64,000 bases of DNA from Didemnitutus sp047777955 (GTDB lineage: Bacteria; Verrucomicrobiota; Verrucomicrobiia; Opitutales; Opitutaceae), in assembly GCF_047777955.1 (NCBI RefSeq), contig NZ_CP180537.1, forward strand, positions 248,001 to 312,000, given 5' to 3'. The position numbers and the translations under genes were made by a program. Within the stretch, counting starts at the first letter, position 1. Each line of letters starts with the position of its first letter. The notes under the pieces were generated by a model. It saw only the letters and a list, made by a program, of their open reading frames with translations. It was not told the DNA's origin and did not search any database. Below are positions 25,089 through 34,920 of the stretch, piece after piece.

Positions 25089-25284
25089 GCTGAGCGGCCA
25101 GCTTCACGGTCAGGAAGAGATGGCCCGTGAGAAACAGACAGCACGATGAACGGGTTGGGCAATGCGGTTGTGCGCGGATCTCGTCTCGGGGGTCGAGAAA
25201 ACCCGCCCGCCCATCCATCATTAAGGGAACATCGGCTTCCTCAATCGTGGGCTCCCTCGGTTAAGCGAATGTGCCCAAGAGAAA

Positions 25285-25307
25285 GGCGGGGTCCGGAGAC
25301 CCCCGCC
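25285..25307. repeat. GC-rich stem-loop, interspersed repeat family A
   Basis: GGCGGGGTC-CGGA-GACCCCCGCC forms a nearly perfect hairpin. The same element, with one loop change and one fewer C, recurs at 41752-41773 between hisG and hisD. Both lie between genes. Confidence 0.6.
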
Positions 25308-25352
25308 CTACCAGGAAAGGCAACACGCGTCGGGCGCGAGGCCCTCTTCGCC

Positions 25353-25403
25353 TCAGTAAACCTGCTCTTCGAACAGGGCGAAGAGCTCGGCTTCGGTGAT
25401 CCG
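25353..25403 (-). pseudogene. Relic of a second glycyl-tRNA synthetase 3' end
   Basis: On the minus strand these 51 nt read RITEAELFALFEEQVY followed by TGA. The intact gene 32 nt away ends RITEAELFQLLEDQVY with TAA: 13 of 16 residues agree but only about 39 of 51 bases. It is therefore not a recent tandem copy; it comes from a diverged homologue. Confidence 0.7.
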
Positions 25404-25425
25404 CCTTCGCCAAGGCGACGGCGGA
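25400..25425. repeat. REP-like stem-loop between the two glyS 3' ends
   Basis: TCCGCCTTCGCC-AA-GGCGACGGCGGA has 12-nt arms with one mismatch. It separates the intact glycyl-tRNA synthetase stop codon from the relic. Confidence 0.6.
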
Positions 25426-25434
25426 CAGGTGCGC

Positions 25435-26964
25435 TTAGTAGACTTGGTCTTCGAGGAGCTGGAAGAGCTCCGCTTCCGTGATGCGTTTTTGGCTCATGCT
25501 GTCGCGCTCGCGGAGGGTGAAGGTGTCGCCGGGCTTTTCGATCGTGTCGAAGTCGATCGTCACGCACCACGGCGTGCCGGCTTCGTCCTGGCGGCGGTAG
25601 CGTTTGCCGATGGCGCCGCCGTCGTCGTATTGCACGGCGTAGCGCTTCTTGAGCTTTGCGTAGAGGGCCTTGGCGCGGGTGGTGAGGACGTCCTTGTTCT
25701 TGAGCAGCGGGAGCACGGCGACCTTCGTCGGCGCGATGCGCGGCGAGAGGCGGAGCACGGTGCGCTGCTCGACGTTGCCCTTCTCGTCCTTCACGTCCTC
25801 GACGGCGTAGGCCGACGCGAGCACGGCGAGGAAGATGCGGTCGACGCCGACCGCGGGCTCGATGACGTGCGGGACGACCTTGGCCTTCGTGCCCTCATCG
25901 AAGTAGACCTGCGGCACGCCGGAGAATTTCTGGTGTTGCTGGAGGTCGTAATCGGAGCGCGCGGCGATGCCCCAGAGCTCCTGCACGCCGAACGGATACT
26001 TGAACATGATGTCGACCGTGCGGCGCGAGTAGAACGCGAGCTTCTCCTTCGGGTGCTCGTGGAGCGAGAGGTGCGACTCGGGCAGGCCGATGGACTTCAG
26101 CCAGTCCTGGCACCACTTCAGCCACTCCTCGTGGCAGGCGAGCCAGTCGGCGTCGGGGTGGATGAAGTATTCCATCTCCATCTGCTCGAATTCGCGCGAG
26201 CGGAAGATGAAGTTGCGCGGCGTGATCTCGTTGCGGAACGACTTGCCGATTTGCGCGATGCCGAAGGGCAGCTTCACGCGCGTGGTGTCGACGACGTTCT
26301 TGAAGTCGACGAACATGCCCTGCGCCGTCTCCGGGCGGAGGTAGGCGACCGACGAGGCGTCCTTCAGCGCGCCGACGTTGGTCTCGAACATCATGTTGAA
26401 CGCGCGCGGCGGCGTGAGGCTGCCGGGCTCGCCGGTGGCGGGCGAGGGGATGAGCGGGATCTCCTCGGCGGTGGCCTCGGTGAATTCGCGGACCTTCACC
26501 GGCTCGAGCGCGCCCTGGATGGCCTTCTTGCGCTTCATCTGCTCGGCGGCCTGCTGGAGCTCCTCGGCGGTCTTCTCCGACTCGAGGGCAGAAACGTAGC
26601 CGACGGTTTTGCCGTCGACGATGACGGCGGCGAAGAACAGCTGGTCCGCGCGGTAGCGCTGCTTGCTCACCTTGCAGTCGACGAGCGGGTCGGTGAAGCC
26701 GGCGACGTGGCCGGAGGCTTCCCAGACCTTCGGGTGCATGATGATCGAGGTCTCGATGCCGACGATGTCGTCGCGGCGGTGCACCATGTCGCGCCACCAG
26801 CAATCGCGGATGTTGCGCTTCAGCTCCACGCCGAGCGGACCGTAGTCGAAGAATCCGTTGAGGCCGCCGTAGATTTCGGACGACTGGTAGATGAAGCCGC
26901 GGCGCTTCGCGAGCGACACGAGGGCTTCCATGAGATTCGGATTTTCGGTGGAGCTGGTGGACAT
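25435..26964 (-). CDS. glyS: Glycine--tRNA ligase (single-chain, dimeric type)
   Basis: 509 residues from MSTSSTENPNLMEALVSLAK at 26964. Class II motifs are visible: motif 1 region GFFDYGPLGVELKRNI, motif 2 FRNEITPRNFIFRSREFEQM, and motif 3 in the GVDRIF stretch, with the Gly-specific loop RPETAQGMFVDFKN. The anticodon-binding domain is at the C-terminus (VAVLPLLKNKD...CVTIDFDTI). This eukaryote/archaea/Firmicutes-like homodimeric form charges tRNA-Gly without a separate alpha/beta pair. The 3' end is flanked by a relic of another copy. Divergent from htrA. Confidence 0.95.
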   Translation of the reverse strand: MSTSSTENPNLMEALVSLAKRRGFIYQSSEIYGGLNGFFDYGPLGVELKRNIRDCWWRDMVHRRDDIVGIETSIIMHPKVWEASGHVAGFTDPLVDCKVSKQRYRADQLFFAAVIVDGKTVGYVSALESEKTAEELQQAAEQMKRKKAIQGALEPVKVREFTEATAEEIPLIPSPATGEPGSLTPPRAFNMMFETNVGALKDASSVAYLRPETAQGMFVDFKNVVDTTRVKLPFGIAQIGKSFRNEITPRNFIFRSREFEQMEMEYFIHPDADWLACHEEWLKWCQDWLKSIGLPESHLSLHEHPKEKLAFYSRRTVDIMFKYPFGVQELWGIAARSDYDLQQHQKFSGVPQVYFDEGTKAKVVPHVIEPAVGVDRIFLAVLASAYAVEDVKDEKGNVEQRTVLRLSPRIAPTKVAVLPLLKNKDVLTTRAKALYAKLKKRYAVQYDDGGAIGKRYRRQDEAGTPWCVTIDFDTIEKPGDTFTLRERDSMSQKRITEAELFQLLEDQVY

Positions 26965-27152
26965 GGTTGGATTTCCGCCCCGCACTGGATGTGACGAGCG
27001 GTCGGGCAGTGAAGGCGGGCGCTCCGGGGCGGTCAATGCCGCCGTTGGTCACGCGCTGCCGCGGGGGAACCCGCCGCCGGGCGCGCGGTCTGAGGCAGCC
27101 CCGGCGTCGGCCGGTAGACAAAAACGACCGGGTGGCGCTCTGGGACGATACC

Positions 27153-28613
<1,461 letters not shown>

Positions 28614-28851
28614 CGCCTGCCTCGCCGCTCCGCCCGGCGCCCGCTCGCGGCCGACGGGCGGGGTCGCGCCCCGCGGGCGGCGCTTTCGGCGCGCGCCCGC
28701 GGACCACGGCGGGTGATCCGCGGATCACGGATGCAGCCGCCGGCGATCGGCGGTGGCTTCGGACGAGACCGCGTTCCCCGTCGCCGATCCAGGCAACCGA
28801 CGCGTCCAGTTGGAAAACGGAGCCCGCCGCCCGGCCCGGCCGGGCGCGGCG

Positions 28852-29703
28852 TCAGCGCTTCGGCTTCCGCGATGCTTCCGGGTGCTCGACCACGGGCAGC
28901 GGCGCGTCGCCGAGGTATTCGATCAGCTGCAGCTCGCCGAGCTTCACGTTCGGTTTGAATTTTTCCGTGGCGCTCATCCACACCGGACGCGCGGTCTCGC
29001 GGCCGAGGTGCGGGCCGGCGATGGCCAGCATGGCCGGCATCGATTCGCCGAGGTCGAAGCCCAGCGACGGCGTGGCGATGCGCGTCATCCAGAGCAGCTC
29101 CTTCTTCTTCTGGCGCAGCGCGGCGAGGTCGTAGGCGCTGACGACAACGATGTAGAAGTCCTCCGACGCGATCTCGTAGAGGTTGCGCGCGTCGTAGCTC
29201 ATCGTCTGCAGGCCGGTGATGGGCGCGGTGAGCGGGTCGAAGAAATTGCTGTCGAAACCGAGCTTCCGCCCGCCGAGGAAGCCGACGATCTGGGCGCGGT
29301 TCAGCTGGACGGACGGGGCGTCCGGGTCGGGGCGGAGGGTGTCGGCGTTGAGCGTGCCCCAGGTGTAGGCGAGCATCAGCGTGGCGGGCGGCGACTTTTC
29401 CGTCGCGGGCAGGTAGCCCTGCTTGGCGAGCTCGGCCGAGATCAGACGGAGCACGTCCTTGACCGGCGGCTCCTTGATGCCGCCCATGGCGCCGCCGAGG
29501 TCGCGAAAACCGAGGCTGACGGCGAGGTAGTATTGCGGGTGGGCCCGGTCGGGCGGAGCGAGGCGGCGGCCGGCGGGGGTCGCATCGGTGACGGTGATGA
29601 CCTCGAGGTCGCGCCGGCCGAGGAGGAATTCGAGAAAGCCGCGCGCCTCCAGGCGGGGCAGGGCGAGCGCCGCGAGCGCGAGCAACAGGCAGAGGTGGCG
29701 CAT
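28852..29703 (-). CDS. Hypothetical secreted protein
   Basis: 283 residues from the ATG at 29703 with a clear signal peptide (RHLCLLLALAALALPRLEA). The mature part is alpha/beta with AHPQYYLAVSLGFRDLGGAM, LMLAYTWGTLNADT, FYIVVVSAYDLAALRQKKKE and TRIATPSLGFDLGESMPAML. It ends in a basic tail. I recognise no domain. Conserved-looking periplasmic or outer-membrane-associated protein. Its start is only 12 nt from the assigned start of the divergent TonB-domain gene, so one of these two starts is probably wrong. Confidence 0.7.
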   Translation of the reverse strand: MRHLCLLLALAALALPRLEARGFLEFLLGRRDLEVITVTDATPAGRRLAPPDRAHPQYYLAVSLGFRDLGGAMGGIKEPPVKDVLRLISAELAKQGYLPATEKSPPATLMLAYTWGTLNADTLRPDPDAPSVQLNRAQIVGFLGGRKLGFDSNFFDPLTAPITGLQTMSYDARNLYEIASEDFYIVVVSAYDLAALRQKKKELLWMTRIATPSLGFDLGESMPAMLAIAGPHLGRETARPVWMSATEKFKPNVKLGELQLIEYLGDAPLPVVEHPEASRKPKR

Positions 29704-29715
29704 GGCGATCGGGAG

Positions 29716-30105
29716 ATGACGCCGGGCATCGTCCTCCGGTTGCGCGGCGGTCGCAACGCCGAATCCCGTCTCACCCTCGCGCCAGCGCGGGCTTGCTGGC
29801 CCGCGGCGTGGCCGGTGGCCGATGCGCACGACTTCGAGCGCAACCGCGACGCGAAGCTCGAGCAATGGGTGCTGCCGGAATATCCGGCCGCGATCCCGGA
29901 CGAGCCGCGCCCGGTGCGGGTGAAGGTCGGCCTGGCCGTCGACGACCAGGGCGCGGTCGCCGATCCGCAGGTGCTGAGCGGCGACGAGCGGTTTCACGCG
30001 GCCGCGCTCGCCGCGGCGAGGCAGGGGTTTTTCGAGACGCCGCGCCGCCACGGCGAATCGGTCGGCGTGCGCGGGATCATCCCGGTGCAATTTCCGGCGA
30101 GCTGA
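29716..30105 (+). CDS. Small protein with one TonB C-terminal-like domain
   Basis: 129 residues from the ATG at 29716. A possible signal region (LTLAPARACWPAAWPVADAH) precedes EQWVLPEYPAAIPDEPRPVR and a TonB_C-like beta-alpha-beta unit, VKVGLAVDDQGAVADPQVLS...AAALAAARQGFFETP. The start is uncertain: the divergent neighbour begins 12 nt away. It precedes the three-domain TonB-like gene by 80 nt on the same strand and probably belongs with it. Confidence 0.6.
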   Translation: MTPGIVLRLRGGRNAESRLTLAPARACWPAAWPVADAHDFERNRDAKLEQWVLPEYPAAIPDEPRPVRVKVGLAVDDQGAVADPQVLSGDERFHAAALAAARQGFFETPRRHGESVGVRGIIPVQFPAS

Positions 30106-30185
30106 GCGCCCCGCGATATGGTAGCAATCGCGCGCGGCGGGCCGGCGATCGCACCCCGGCGCGCCCCGTTTCCCCAAAAACCCCA

Positions 30186-31271
30186 ATGAAAACACTGCTG
30201 TGGTCCGTCCTCCTTGCGGCGCTGCCGGCGGCCTTCGCCGCCGAGCCGGCGAAGGATCTCCCTAAACCCGACACGCCGCCGCGCGTGCTCAAGCAGGAGC
30301 CGCCGGTCTATCCCTACAGCCTGCGCGCGGCCGGGGTCACCGGCAACGTGACGCTCGATTTCATCGTCGATTCCGACGGCAACATCGCCGAGGTGCACGT
30401 GGCCCGCTCGAACAACCCGTTCTTCGAGCGGCCGGCCATCGACTCCCTGATGAAGTGGAAATTCGAGCCGGCGAAGAAGGCCGGCCGGCCCGTGAAGGCG
30501 CGCGCCCGCATCGACGTTTCCTTCCGCCTCGGCGGGAACGAGGGCCAGGACCTCTGGCGCATCACGCCGCCGCGCGACTGGGGGAAGGTGCCCGAAGCCT
30601 ACCGCTGGGACGTGCCGCCCGAGCCGGTCAACACCCTCATGGCCGCCTATCCCTTCGAGGCCCTGCGGGCGGGACGGGACGGGAAGGTCACCGTCAGCTG
30701 CGTGATCGACCGGGACGGCCGCGTGGCTGCGGCCAAGATTCGCGAGGCGACCACGCCGGAGTTCGGCGCCGCCGTCCTCGCCATGATCGACGGCTGGCGG
30801 TTCAAGCCGGCGCACAAGGCCGACGGCTCCACCAGCTACGCCATCGTGAGCGTGACCCGCGAGTTCGCCCCCGACGGGCGCGGGGACGTGCCCGTGTCCA
30901 CCAGCGCGCAGGAGCTGCTCGACCGGTTGGAGCGGAACAAGCTCGAGTGCGCCAAGGCGCCGGAGCTCGACGCGCCGCTCAAGCCCGTCTCGATCCGCCC
31001 GCCGGTCTATCCCAGCGCGCTGCGCGAGGCGGGCCAGGACGGCGAAGCCACGATCGAGTTCTACGTCGACCGGGAGGGCGACGCGCAGCTGCCCCGGATC
31101 GTCTCCGCCTCCGCGCCGGAGTTCGGTTACGCCGCCGCGCAGGCGGTGGCGACCTGGCGCTTCACCGCGCCGAAGAAGGGCGGCAAGCCCGCCGTCGTGC
31201 GCGTGCAGCAGGCGGTGAAGTTCCACCTCAAGGAACCGATCAAGCCGCCCCCGGCCGAGTTCGTGCCCTGA
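30186..31271 (+). CDS. Secreted protein with three tandem TonB C-terminal domains
   Basis: 361 residues with a signal peptide (MKTLLWSVLLAALPAAFAAE) and no N-terminal membrane anchor or Pro-rich spacer. Three TonB_C domains follow: about 35-115 (PPVYPYSLRAAGVTGNVTLD ... MKWKFEPAKK), 150-235 (AAYPFEALRAGRDGKVTVSC ... GWRFKPAHK) and 265-350 (PPVYPSALREAGQDGEATIE ... ATWRFTAPKK). Each has the Y-P-x-x-L/A-R-x-G-x-x-G-x-V pattern. Without the ExbB/D-binding helix it cannot act as a normal energy transducer; it may bind TonB boxes or peptidoglycan in the periplasm. Confidence 0.85.
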   Translation: MKTLLWSVLLAALPAAFAAEPAKDLPKPDTPPRVLKQEPPVYPYSLRAAGVTGNVTLDFIVDSDGNIAEVHVARSNNPFFERPAIDSLMKWKFEPAKKAGRPVKARARIDVSFRLGGNEGQDLWRITPPRDWGKVPEAYRWDVPPEPVNTLMAAYPFEALRAGRDGKVTVSCVIDRDGRVAAAKIREATTPEFGAAVLAMIDGWRFKPAHKADGSTSYAIVSVTREFAPDGRGDVPVSTSAQELLDRLERNKLECAKAPELDAPLKPVSIRPPVYPSALREAGQDGEATIEFYVDREGDAQLPRIVSASAPEFGYAAAQAVATWRFTAPKKGGKPAVVRVQQAVKFHLKEPIKPPPAEFVP

Positions 31272-31341
31272 GACCCCGCCGCCGGCGGCGCACAATTCGC
31301 GCTTGCCGGGCGCAGGGCGCGGGCAACGGTTGGCCCTCGCC

Positions 31342-31806
31342 ATGAAAGTCTCGTTCACCGCGAAGGAATACCGCCAGCTCCTCGAGCTCGTGCACCTCGG
31401 CATGTGGGCCGTCACCGGCTACCAGGGCGAGGAAACCGCCGCGGCCAAGCGCTACTTCGACCTCGACCAGCGCCTGATGGAGCTGGCGACCGACATGGGT
31501 TGCGCCGACCTCGTCGAGGAGCGCCCCGATGGCACCCTGCAGCCCTCGCCCAAGCTGGCGGAGGACGAGCGCATCAAGGAGATCCAGCTCGATTTCCAGA
31601 ACGACGCCTTCTGGCACGAATTCGTCCAGCGCCTGGCCGACCGCGACCAGGCCGGCTCCGCCGCCAAGCGCGCGATCGAGACGCCCGGCGTCGAGCCGCC
31701 GCCCTCGCCCGAGGACGAGCTGAAGAAGCTCGAGGAGCGCTACTGGCAGGAATTCGAGAAGAACGACCTCGCCAACGTCGTCGTGCTCCGCGGCGGCCGC
31801 GGGTGA
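31342..31806 (+). CDS. Hypothetical soluble protein
   Basis: 154 residues from the ATG at 31342. Starts KVSFTAKEYRQLLELVHLGM and is mostly charged helix, with FQNDAFWHEFVQRLADRD in the middle and a C-terminal LKKLEERYWQEFEKNDLANV. No signal peptide or membrane segment and no recognised family. Codon use matches its neighbours. Lies 70 nt after the TonB-domain gene on the same strand. Confidence 0.7.
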   Translation: MKVSFTAKEYRQLLELVHLGMWAVTGYQGEETAAAKRYFDLDQRLMELATDMGCADLVEERPDGTLQPSPKLAEDERIKEIQLDFQNDAFWHEFVQRLADRDQAGSAAKRAIETPGVEPPPSPEDELKKLEERYWQEFEKNDLANVVVLRGGRG

Positions 31807-31920
31807 CGGGAGACCGCCCGCCGCACCGGCCGGGCCGCGCGGCAAACGAAGCCGGGCGCGCGTGAGGCGTGCGCCCGCTCGTCGCCCGAAGCGGAAACGG
31901 ACGCCCGGGCCGATTCATTA

Positions 31921-31937
31921 GTGAACCGCGCGTTCAC
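31921..31937. promoter_or_regulatory. 17-bp palindrome upstream of the oxidoreductase gene
   Basis: GTGAAC-CGCGC-GTTCAC has perfect 6-bp arms and lies 46 nt before the ATG at 31984. Position and symmetry suggest an operator for a dimeric repressor controlling the sugar-type oxidoreductase downstream. Confidence 0.5.
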
Positions 31938-31983
31938 GGGCGGCGTTGCGTGCGGAGGTTTGTCGCTCTAGACCAGCCGCACG

Positions 31984-33474
31984 ATGCAGAACCCCAACCC
32001 CACCCCGGGCACCGGCATGGACCGGCGCGATTTCCTGAAAACCGTCTCCGTTGCCGGTGCCGGCCTCGCGTTGGGCGGCGCCCCGCTCCTCGGAGCCGAC
32101 GCCGTCCCGGGTCGGCGCCGCCGCTACGCCATCGTCGGTCTCGGCTCGCGCCACGCCATGTATCAGGACGCGATCGAGAAGACCTACCGCGAGCACGCCG
32201 AGCTCGTCGCCGTCTGCGACCTGAACCCCGGCCGCATCAAGGTCGCGCAGGTCCGCTCGGGCCGGAACAGCGCCCCCGTCCCGCGCGGCTACCTCCACAC
32301 CGATTTCGCCAAGATGCTGGCGGAGACGAAACCCGACGCCGTCATCGTCACCACCGTCGACGCCACCCACGTCGACTACCTCGTCGCCACGCTCGACGCC
32401 GGCCTCGACGCCATCACGGAAAAGCCGATGACGACCGACGCTGAGAAGTGCCAGCGCATCCTCGACGCCTGCGCCCGCTCCGGGAAGCACCTCCGCGTGC
32501 TCTTCAACTACCGCTACTCGCCGTCGCGCACGCAGGTGAAGGACCTGCTCATGTCCGGCGTCATCGGCGAGGTGCGTTCGGTCGACTTCCACTGGATGCT
32601 CAACACCCACCACGGCGCGGACTATTTCCGCCGCTGGCACGGCGAGAAGAAGAACTCCGGCGGCCTCATGGTCCACAAGGCCACGCACCACTTCGACCTC
32701 GTGAACTGGTGGCTCGGCGCGGTGCCCGTCAGCGTCACCGCCACCGGCAAGCGCGAGTTCTACACCCCCGAGATGGCGAAGCGCTTCGGCCTCGAGTCGC
32801 ACCACGAGCGCTGCCACACGTGCCCGGAGCAGGCGAAGTGCGGCTTCTTCATGGACCTCGCGGCCAGCCCGAAGCTCAAGGAACTCTACCTCGACCAGGA
32901 GTCGCACGACGGCTACTTCCGCGACCGCTGCGTCTTCCACCCGCGCATCGACATCGAGGACACGATGAACGTCGTCGTCGGTTACGACGACGGCACGACG
33001 CTCAGCTACTCGCTCAACGCCTTCAACGCCTGGGAGGGCTACACCATCGCCTTCAACGGCACGCTCGGCCGCCTCGAGCACAGCAATGTCGAATCGGTCT
33101 ACGTCGGCGCGCCCGATTCTCCCGCAGGCTCGCTGGCGCCCGGTGCGATCAAGACGCGCCTCATCCCGCTCCGCGGCTCGGCGCGCGACGTCGACCCGTG
33201 GACCGGCACCGGCGGCCACGGCGGCGGCGACAAGGTGATGCTCGACGACCTCTTCCTGCCGAATCCGCCCGCGGACAAATACCTCCGCGCCGCCGACGAG
33301 CGCGCCGGCGCGCAGTCGATGCTCATCGGCGCCTCGGCGAATCTCTGCTTCAAGACCGGCCAGCCCGTCGCGGTGCAGAAGCTCGTCAACGGTCTCGGCC
33401 GCCCCGTCTACGCGCCCATGCCGCCGCGCACCGGCCCGCTGCCCATGCCGCCGCCGCGCCCGTGGTCGCCGTGA
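31984..33474 (+). CDS. Gfo/Idh/MocA-family oxidoreductase with Tat signal
   Basis: 496 residues. The N-terminus has a twin-arginine motif in MDRRDFLKTVSVAGAGLALG, predicting Tat export. The Rossmann fold starts at RRYAIVGLGSRHAMY and continues with AVCDLNPGR, AVIVTTVDATHVDYL and ITEKPM (E-K-P, with the conserved Lys). The C-terminal alpha/beta domain has GGLMVHKATHHFDLVNWWLG. A Cys cluster (CHTCPEQAKCGFF plus a later Cys) is an unusual insert that could bind metal. Exported members use tightly bound NAD(P) on sugars or glycosides; substrate unknown. The C-terminal tail is Pro-rich. Confidence 0.88.
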   Translation: MQNPNPTPGTGMDRRDFLKTVSVAGAGLALGGAPLLGADAVPGRRRRYAIVGLGSRHAMYQDAIEKTYREHAELVAVCDLNPGRIKVAQVRSGRNSAPVPRGYLHTDFAKMLAETKPDAVIVTTVDATHVDYLVATLDAGLDAITEKPMTTDAEKCQRILDACARSGKHLRVLFNYRYSPSRTQVKDLLMSGVIGEVRSVDFHWMLNTHHGADYFRRWHGEKKNSGGLMVHKATHHFDLVNWWLGAVPVSVTATGKREFYTPEMAKRFGLESHHERCHTCPEQAKCGFFMDLAASPKLKELYLDQESHDGYFRDRCVFHPRIDIEDTMNVVVGYDDGTTLSYSLNAFNAWEGYTIAFNGTLGRLEHSNVESVYVGAPDSPAGSLAPGAIKTRLIPLRGSARDVDPWTGTGGHGGGDKVMLDDLFLPNPPADKYLRAADERAGAQSMLIGASANLCFKTGQPVAVQKLVNGLGRPVYAPMPPRTGPLPMPPPRPWSP

Positions 33475-33577
33475 GGTGACGCGGCGGGCGCCCCCAAACA
33501 GGCCCCGCGTGCCCGTTCGACGCCCGCGTCGCCGCCTGGACAACGACAACCACCGCGATCAGCCGCCGCGCCCGGTA

Positions 33578-33603
33578 GGGGCCGTTGTCCCCAACGGCCC
33601 TCG
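33578..33603. repeat. 26-bp interspersed hairpin repeat, family B, copy 1
   Basis: The 26-bp element starting GGGGCCGTTG and ending CGGCCCTCG is identical to 48001-48026. It contains a 9-bp stem (GGGCCGTTG / CAACGGCCC) with a 4-nt loop. Both copies are intergenic and in the same orientation. Confidence 0.75.
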
Positions 33604-33628
33604 GGGATGCAGCGCGCTGCGGACAAAA

Positions 33629-33649
33629 GGGCGGTTGCGACAACCGCCC
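33629..33649. repeat. Related hairpin next to family B copy 1
   Basis: GGGCGGTTG-CGA-CAACCGCCC is a perfect 9-bp stem, similar in design to the family B element 25 nt upstream. The pair sits in the convergent gap between the oxidoreductase and the DUF962 gene and could also end transcription from either side. Confidence 0.6.
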
Positions 33650-33684
33650 CTACCGCTTCTCATTCCACGTTGCAGTGGCGGACT

Positions 33685-34167
33685 TCAATACCGCCAGCCC
33701 AGCCGGCGGTAGACGAAGTGCATCAGCCACGCCGGGCCGATGAGCAGGAAGACCACGTCGTGGAAGAACGACGGCTTCTTGCCCTCGATCTTGTGGCCGA
33801 TGAACTGCCCGATCCACGCGACGACGAACAGCCCGAGGCTGCTCTGCCAGATCTTCACCGGACAACCCGAGCCCGCCTGCCACTCGATCAGCGCGTAGCA
33901 CGCGCTCATGAAGAGGAACATCCCCATCGCCAGCGGTGTGGACAGCCGCAGATAGAAGAACAGCACCGCGAGCGCGGCGGGTTGCGTCCAGTTGAACCAC
34001 GGCATCGCCGTCGCCAGCGCGCCACCGACCGGGATCGACCAGATCAGGCCGAGCACGCAGTAGAAAATCGTGGGCACGCAGATCCAGTGGATGGTCTCGT
34101 TGGTGGGATTCTGGTGGCTCTCGCCGTAGGCGGCGAACCATTGGTCGGCAGTCTTGCGCTCGCTCAT
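33685..34167 (-). CDS. DUF962 / Mpo1-family membrane protein
   Basis: 160 residues. The family signature is complete: QWFAAYGESHQNPTNETIHW with N-x-x-I-H-W and the H-x-N-P-T/x block, followed by VPTIFYCVLGLIWSIPVG, four membrane helices, and QFIGHKIEGKKPSFFHDVVF with the G-H-K/x-x-x-E-G-x-x-P-A/S signature, ending GPAWLMHFVYRRLG. Yeast Mpo1 is an iron-dependent dioxygenase of 2-hydroxy fatty acids; the conserved His residues here would bind Fe2+. The bacterial substrate is unproven. Confidence 0.9.
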   Translation of the reverse strand: MSERKTADQWFAAYGESHQNPTNETIHWICVPTIFYCVLGLIWSIPVGGALATAMPWFNWTQPAALAVLFFYLRLSTPLAMGMFLFMSACYALIEWQAGSGCPVKIWQSSLGLFVVAWIGQFIGHKIEGKKPSFFHDVVFLLIGPAWLMHFVYRRLGWRY

Positions 34168-34286
34168 GGGGGTGGGGGTGGGGCCGCGCGCGCGGCGCGC
34201 GCGTGGTGCGGTCCTGCATAGTCGCTCCCGCGGGCAACACCACTGCGGATTTGCGGTCCGAAACGGTTCCGCCCACAGTGCTCCCG

Positions 34287-34868
34287 ATGAAATTGTCCCG
34301 CTGGCTCCTGGTCCCCGCCCTTCTGGGCGCCGCGCTCGTGCGCGTTTCCGCCGCCGATGCTCCCGCCGAGCGCGCCCTCAAGCTCGACCGCTCCAAGTCC
34401 TACGTCGACGTGGACGTGAAGGCCACGATCGACTCCTTCACCGGCCACCTCGACCGCTACGAGCTCGCCGTCCCGCTCGATGCGAACGGCAAGATCAAGG
34501 ACGCGCTGCTCAAGTTCAAGTTCACCGACCTGCGCACCGGCAAACCCGACCGCGACGCCGAGATGATCAAGTGGCTCGGCGGCGGCGAGCCCGAGGGCAG
34601 CTTCGACCTCGGCCTGCTCGCGCTCGCGCCCGACGGTCAGGGGCAGGCCAGCGGCAAGCTGACCTTCCACGGCCAGACGCAACTGGTCGAGTTTCCCGTG
34701 CTGGTGAAGGCGCAGGACGGCGTCTACACCGTCACCGGCAAGACCACGATCGACTACCGCAACTGGGGCCTGAAGAAATTCCGCAAGTTCGGCCTCGCGA
34801 CCGTCGATCCCGAGGTGACGATCCGCTTCCAGTTCGTCGGCGCGCTGCCCGCCGCCGCCGCGGAGTGA
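34287..34868 (+). CDS. Secreted YceI-like protein
   Basis: 193 residues from the ATG at 34287 with a signal peptide (RWLLVPALLGAALVRVSAA). The mature part has YceI-type lipocalin-like strands: SYVDVDVKATIDSFTGHLDR, a central KFKFTDLRTGKPDRDAEMIK (the K-R-D-x-x-M motif), and YTVTGKTTIDYRNWGLKK followed by PEVTIRFQF. YceI proteins bind isoprenoid lipids in the periplasm. The spacing of conserved blocks fits, though identity to classical YceI looks low. Confidence 0.82.
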   Translation: MKLSRWLLVPALLGAALVRVSAADAPAERALKLDRSKSYVDVDVKATIDSFTGHLDRYELAVPLDANGKIKDALLKFKFTDLRTGKPDRDAEMIKWLGGGEPEGSFDLGLLALAPDGQGQASGKLTFHGQTQLVEFPVLVKAQDGVYTVTGKTTIDYRNWGLKKFRKFGLATVDPEVTIRFQFVGALPAAAAE

Positions 34869-34920
34869 GCGCGCGCGGTCCGTGACGGCGTTCGCGGACC
34901 GCCGGGCTTTTCGCGCTCCC

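Larger units (their letters stand above)
25089..25434. other. 346-nt gene-free interval with repeats and a glyS relic
   Basis: No gene is supported here. From left to right it holds unremarkable sequence, a GGCGGGGTC...GACCCCCGCC stem-loop (25285-25307), a diverged copy of the last 17 codons of the glycyl-tRNA synthetase gene (25353-25403) and a second stem-loop (25400-25425). The short frames in it are artefacts of these repeats. Confidence 0.7.

Noticed and set aside
25281..25430. CRISPR-like repeat array
   Set aside because: The repeats are single hairpins of different families and a glyS relic, with no regular spacing or cas genes.
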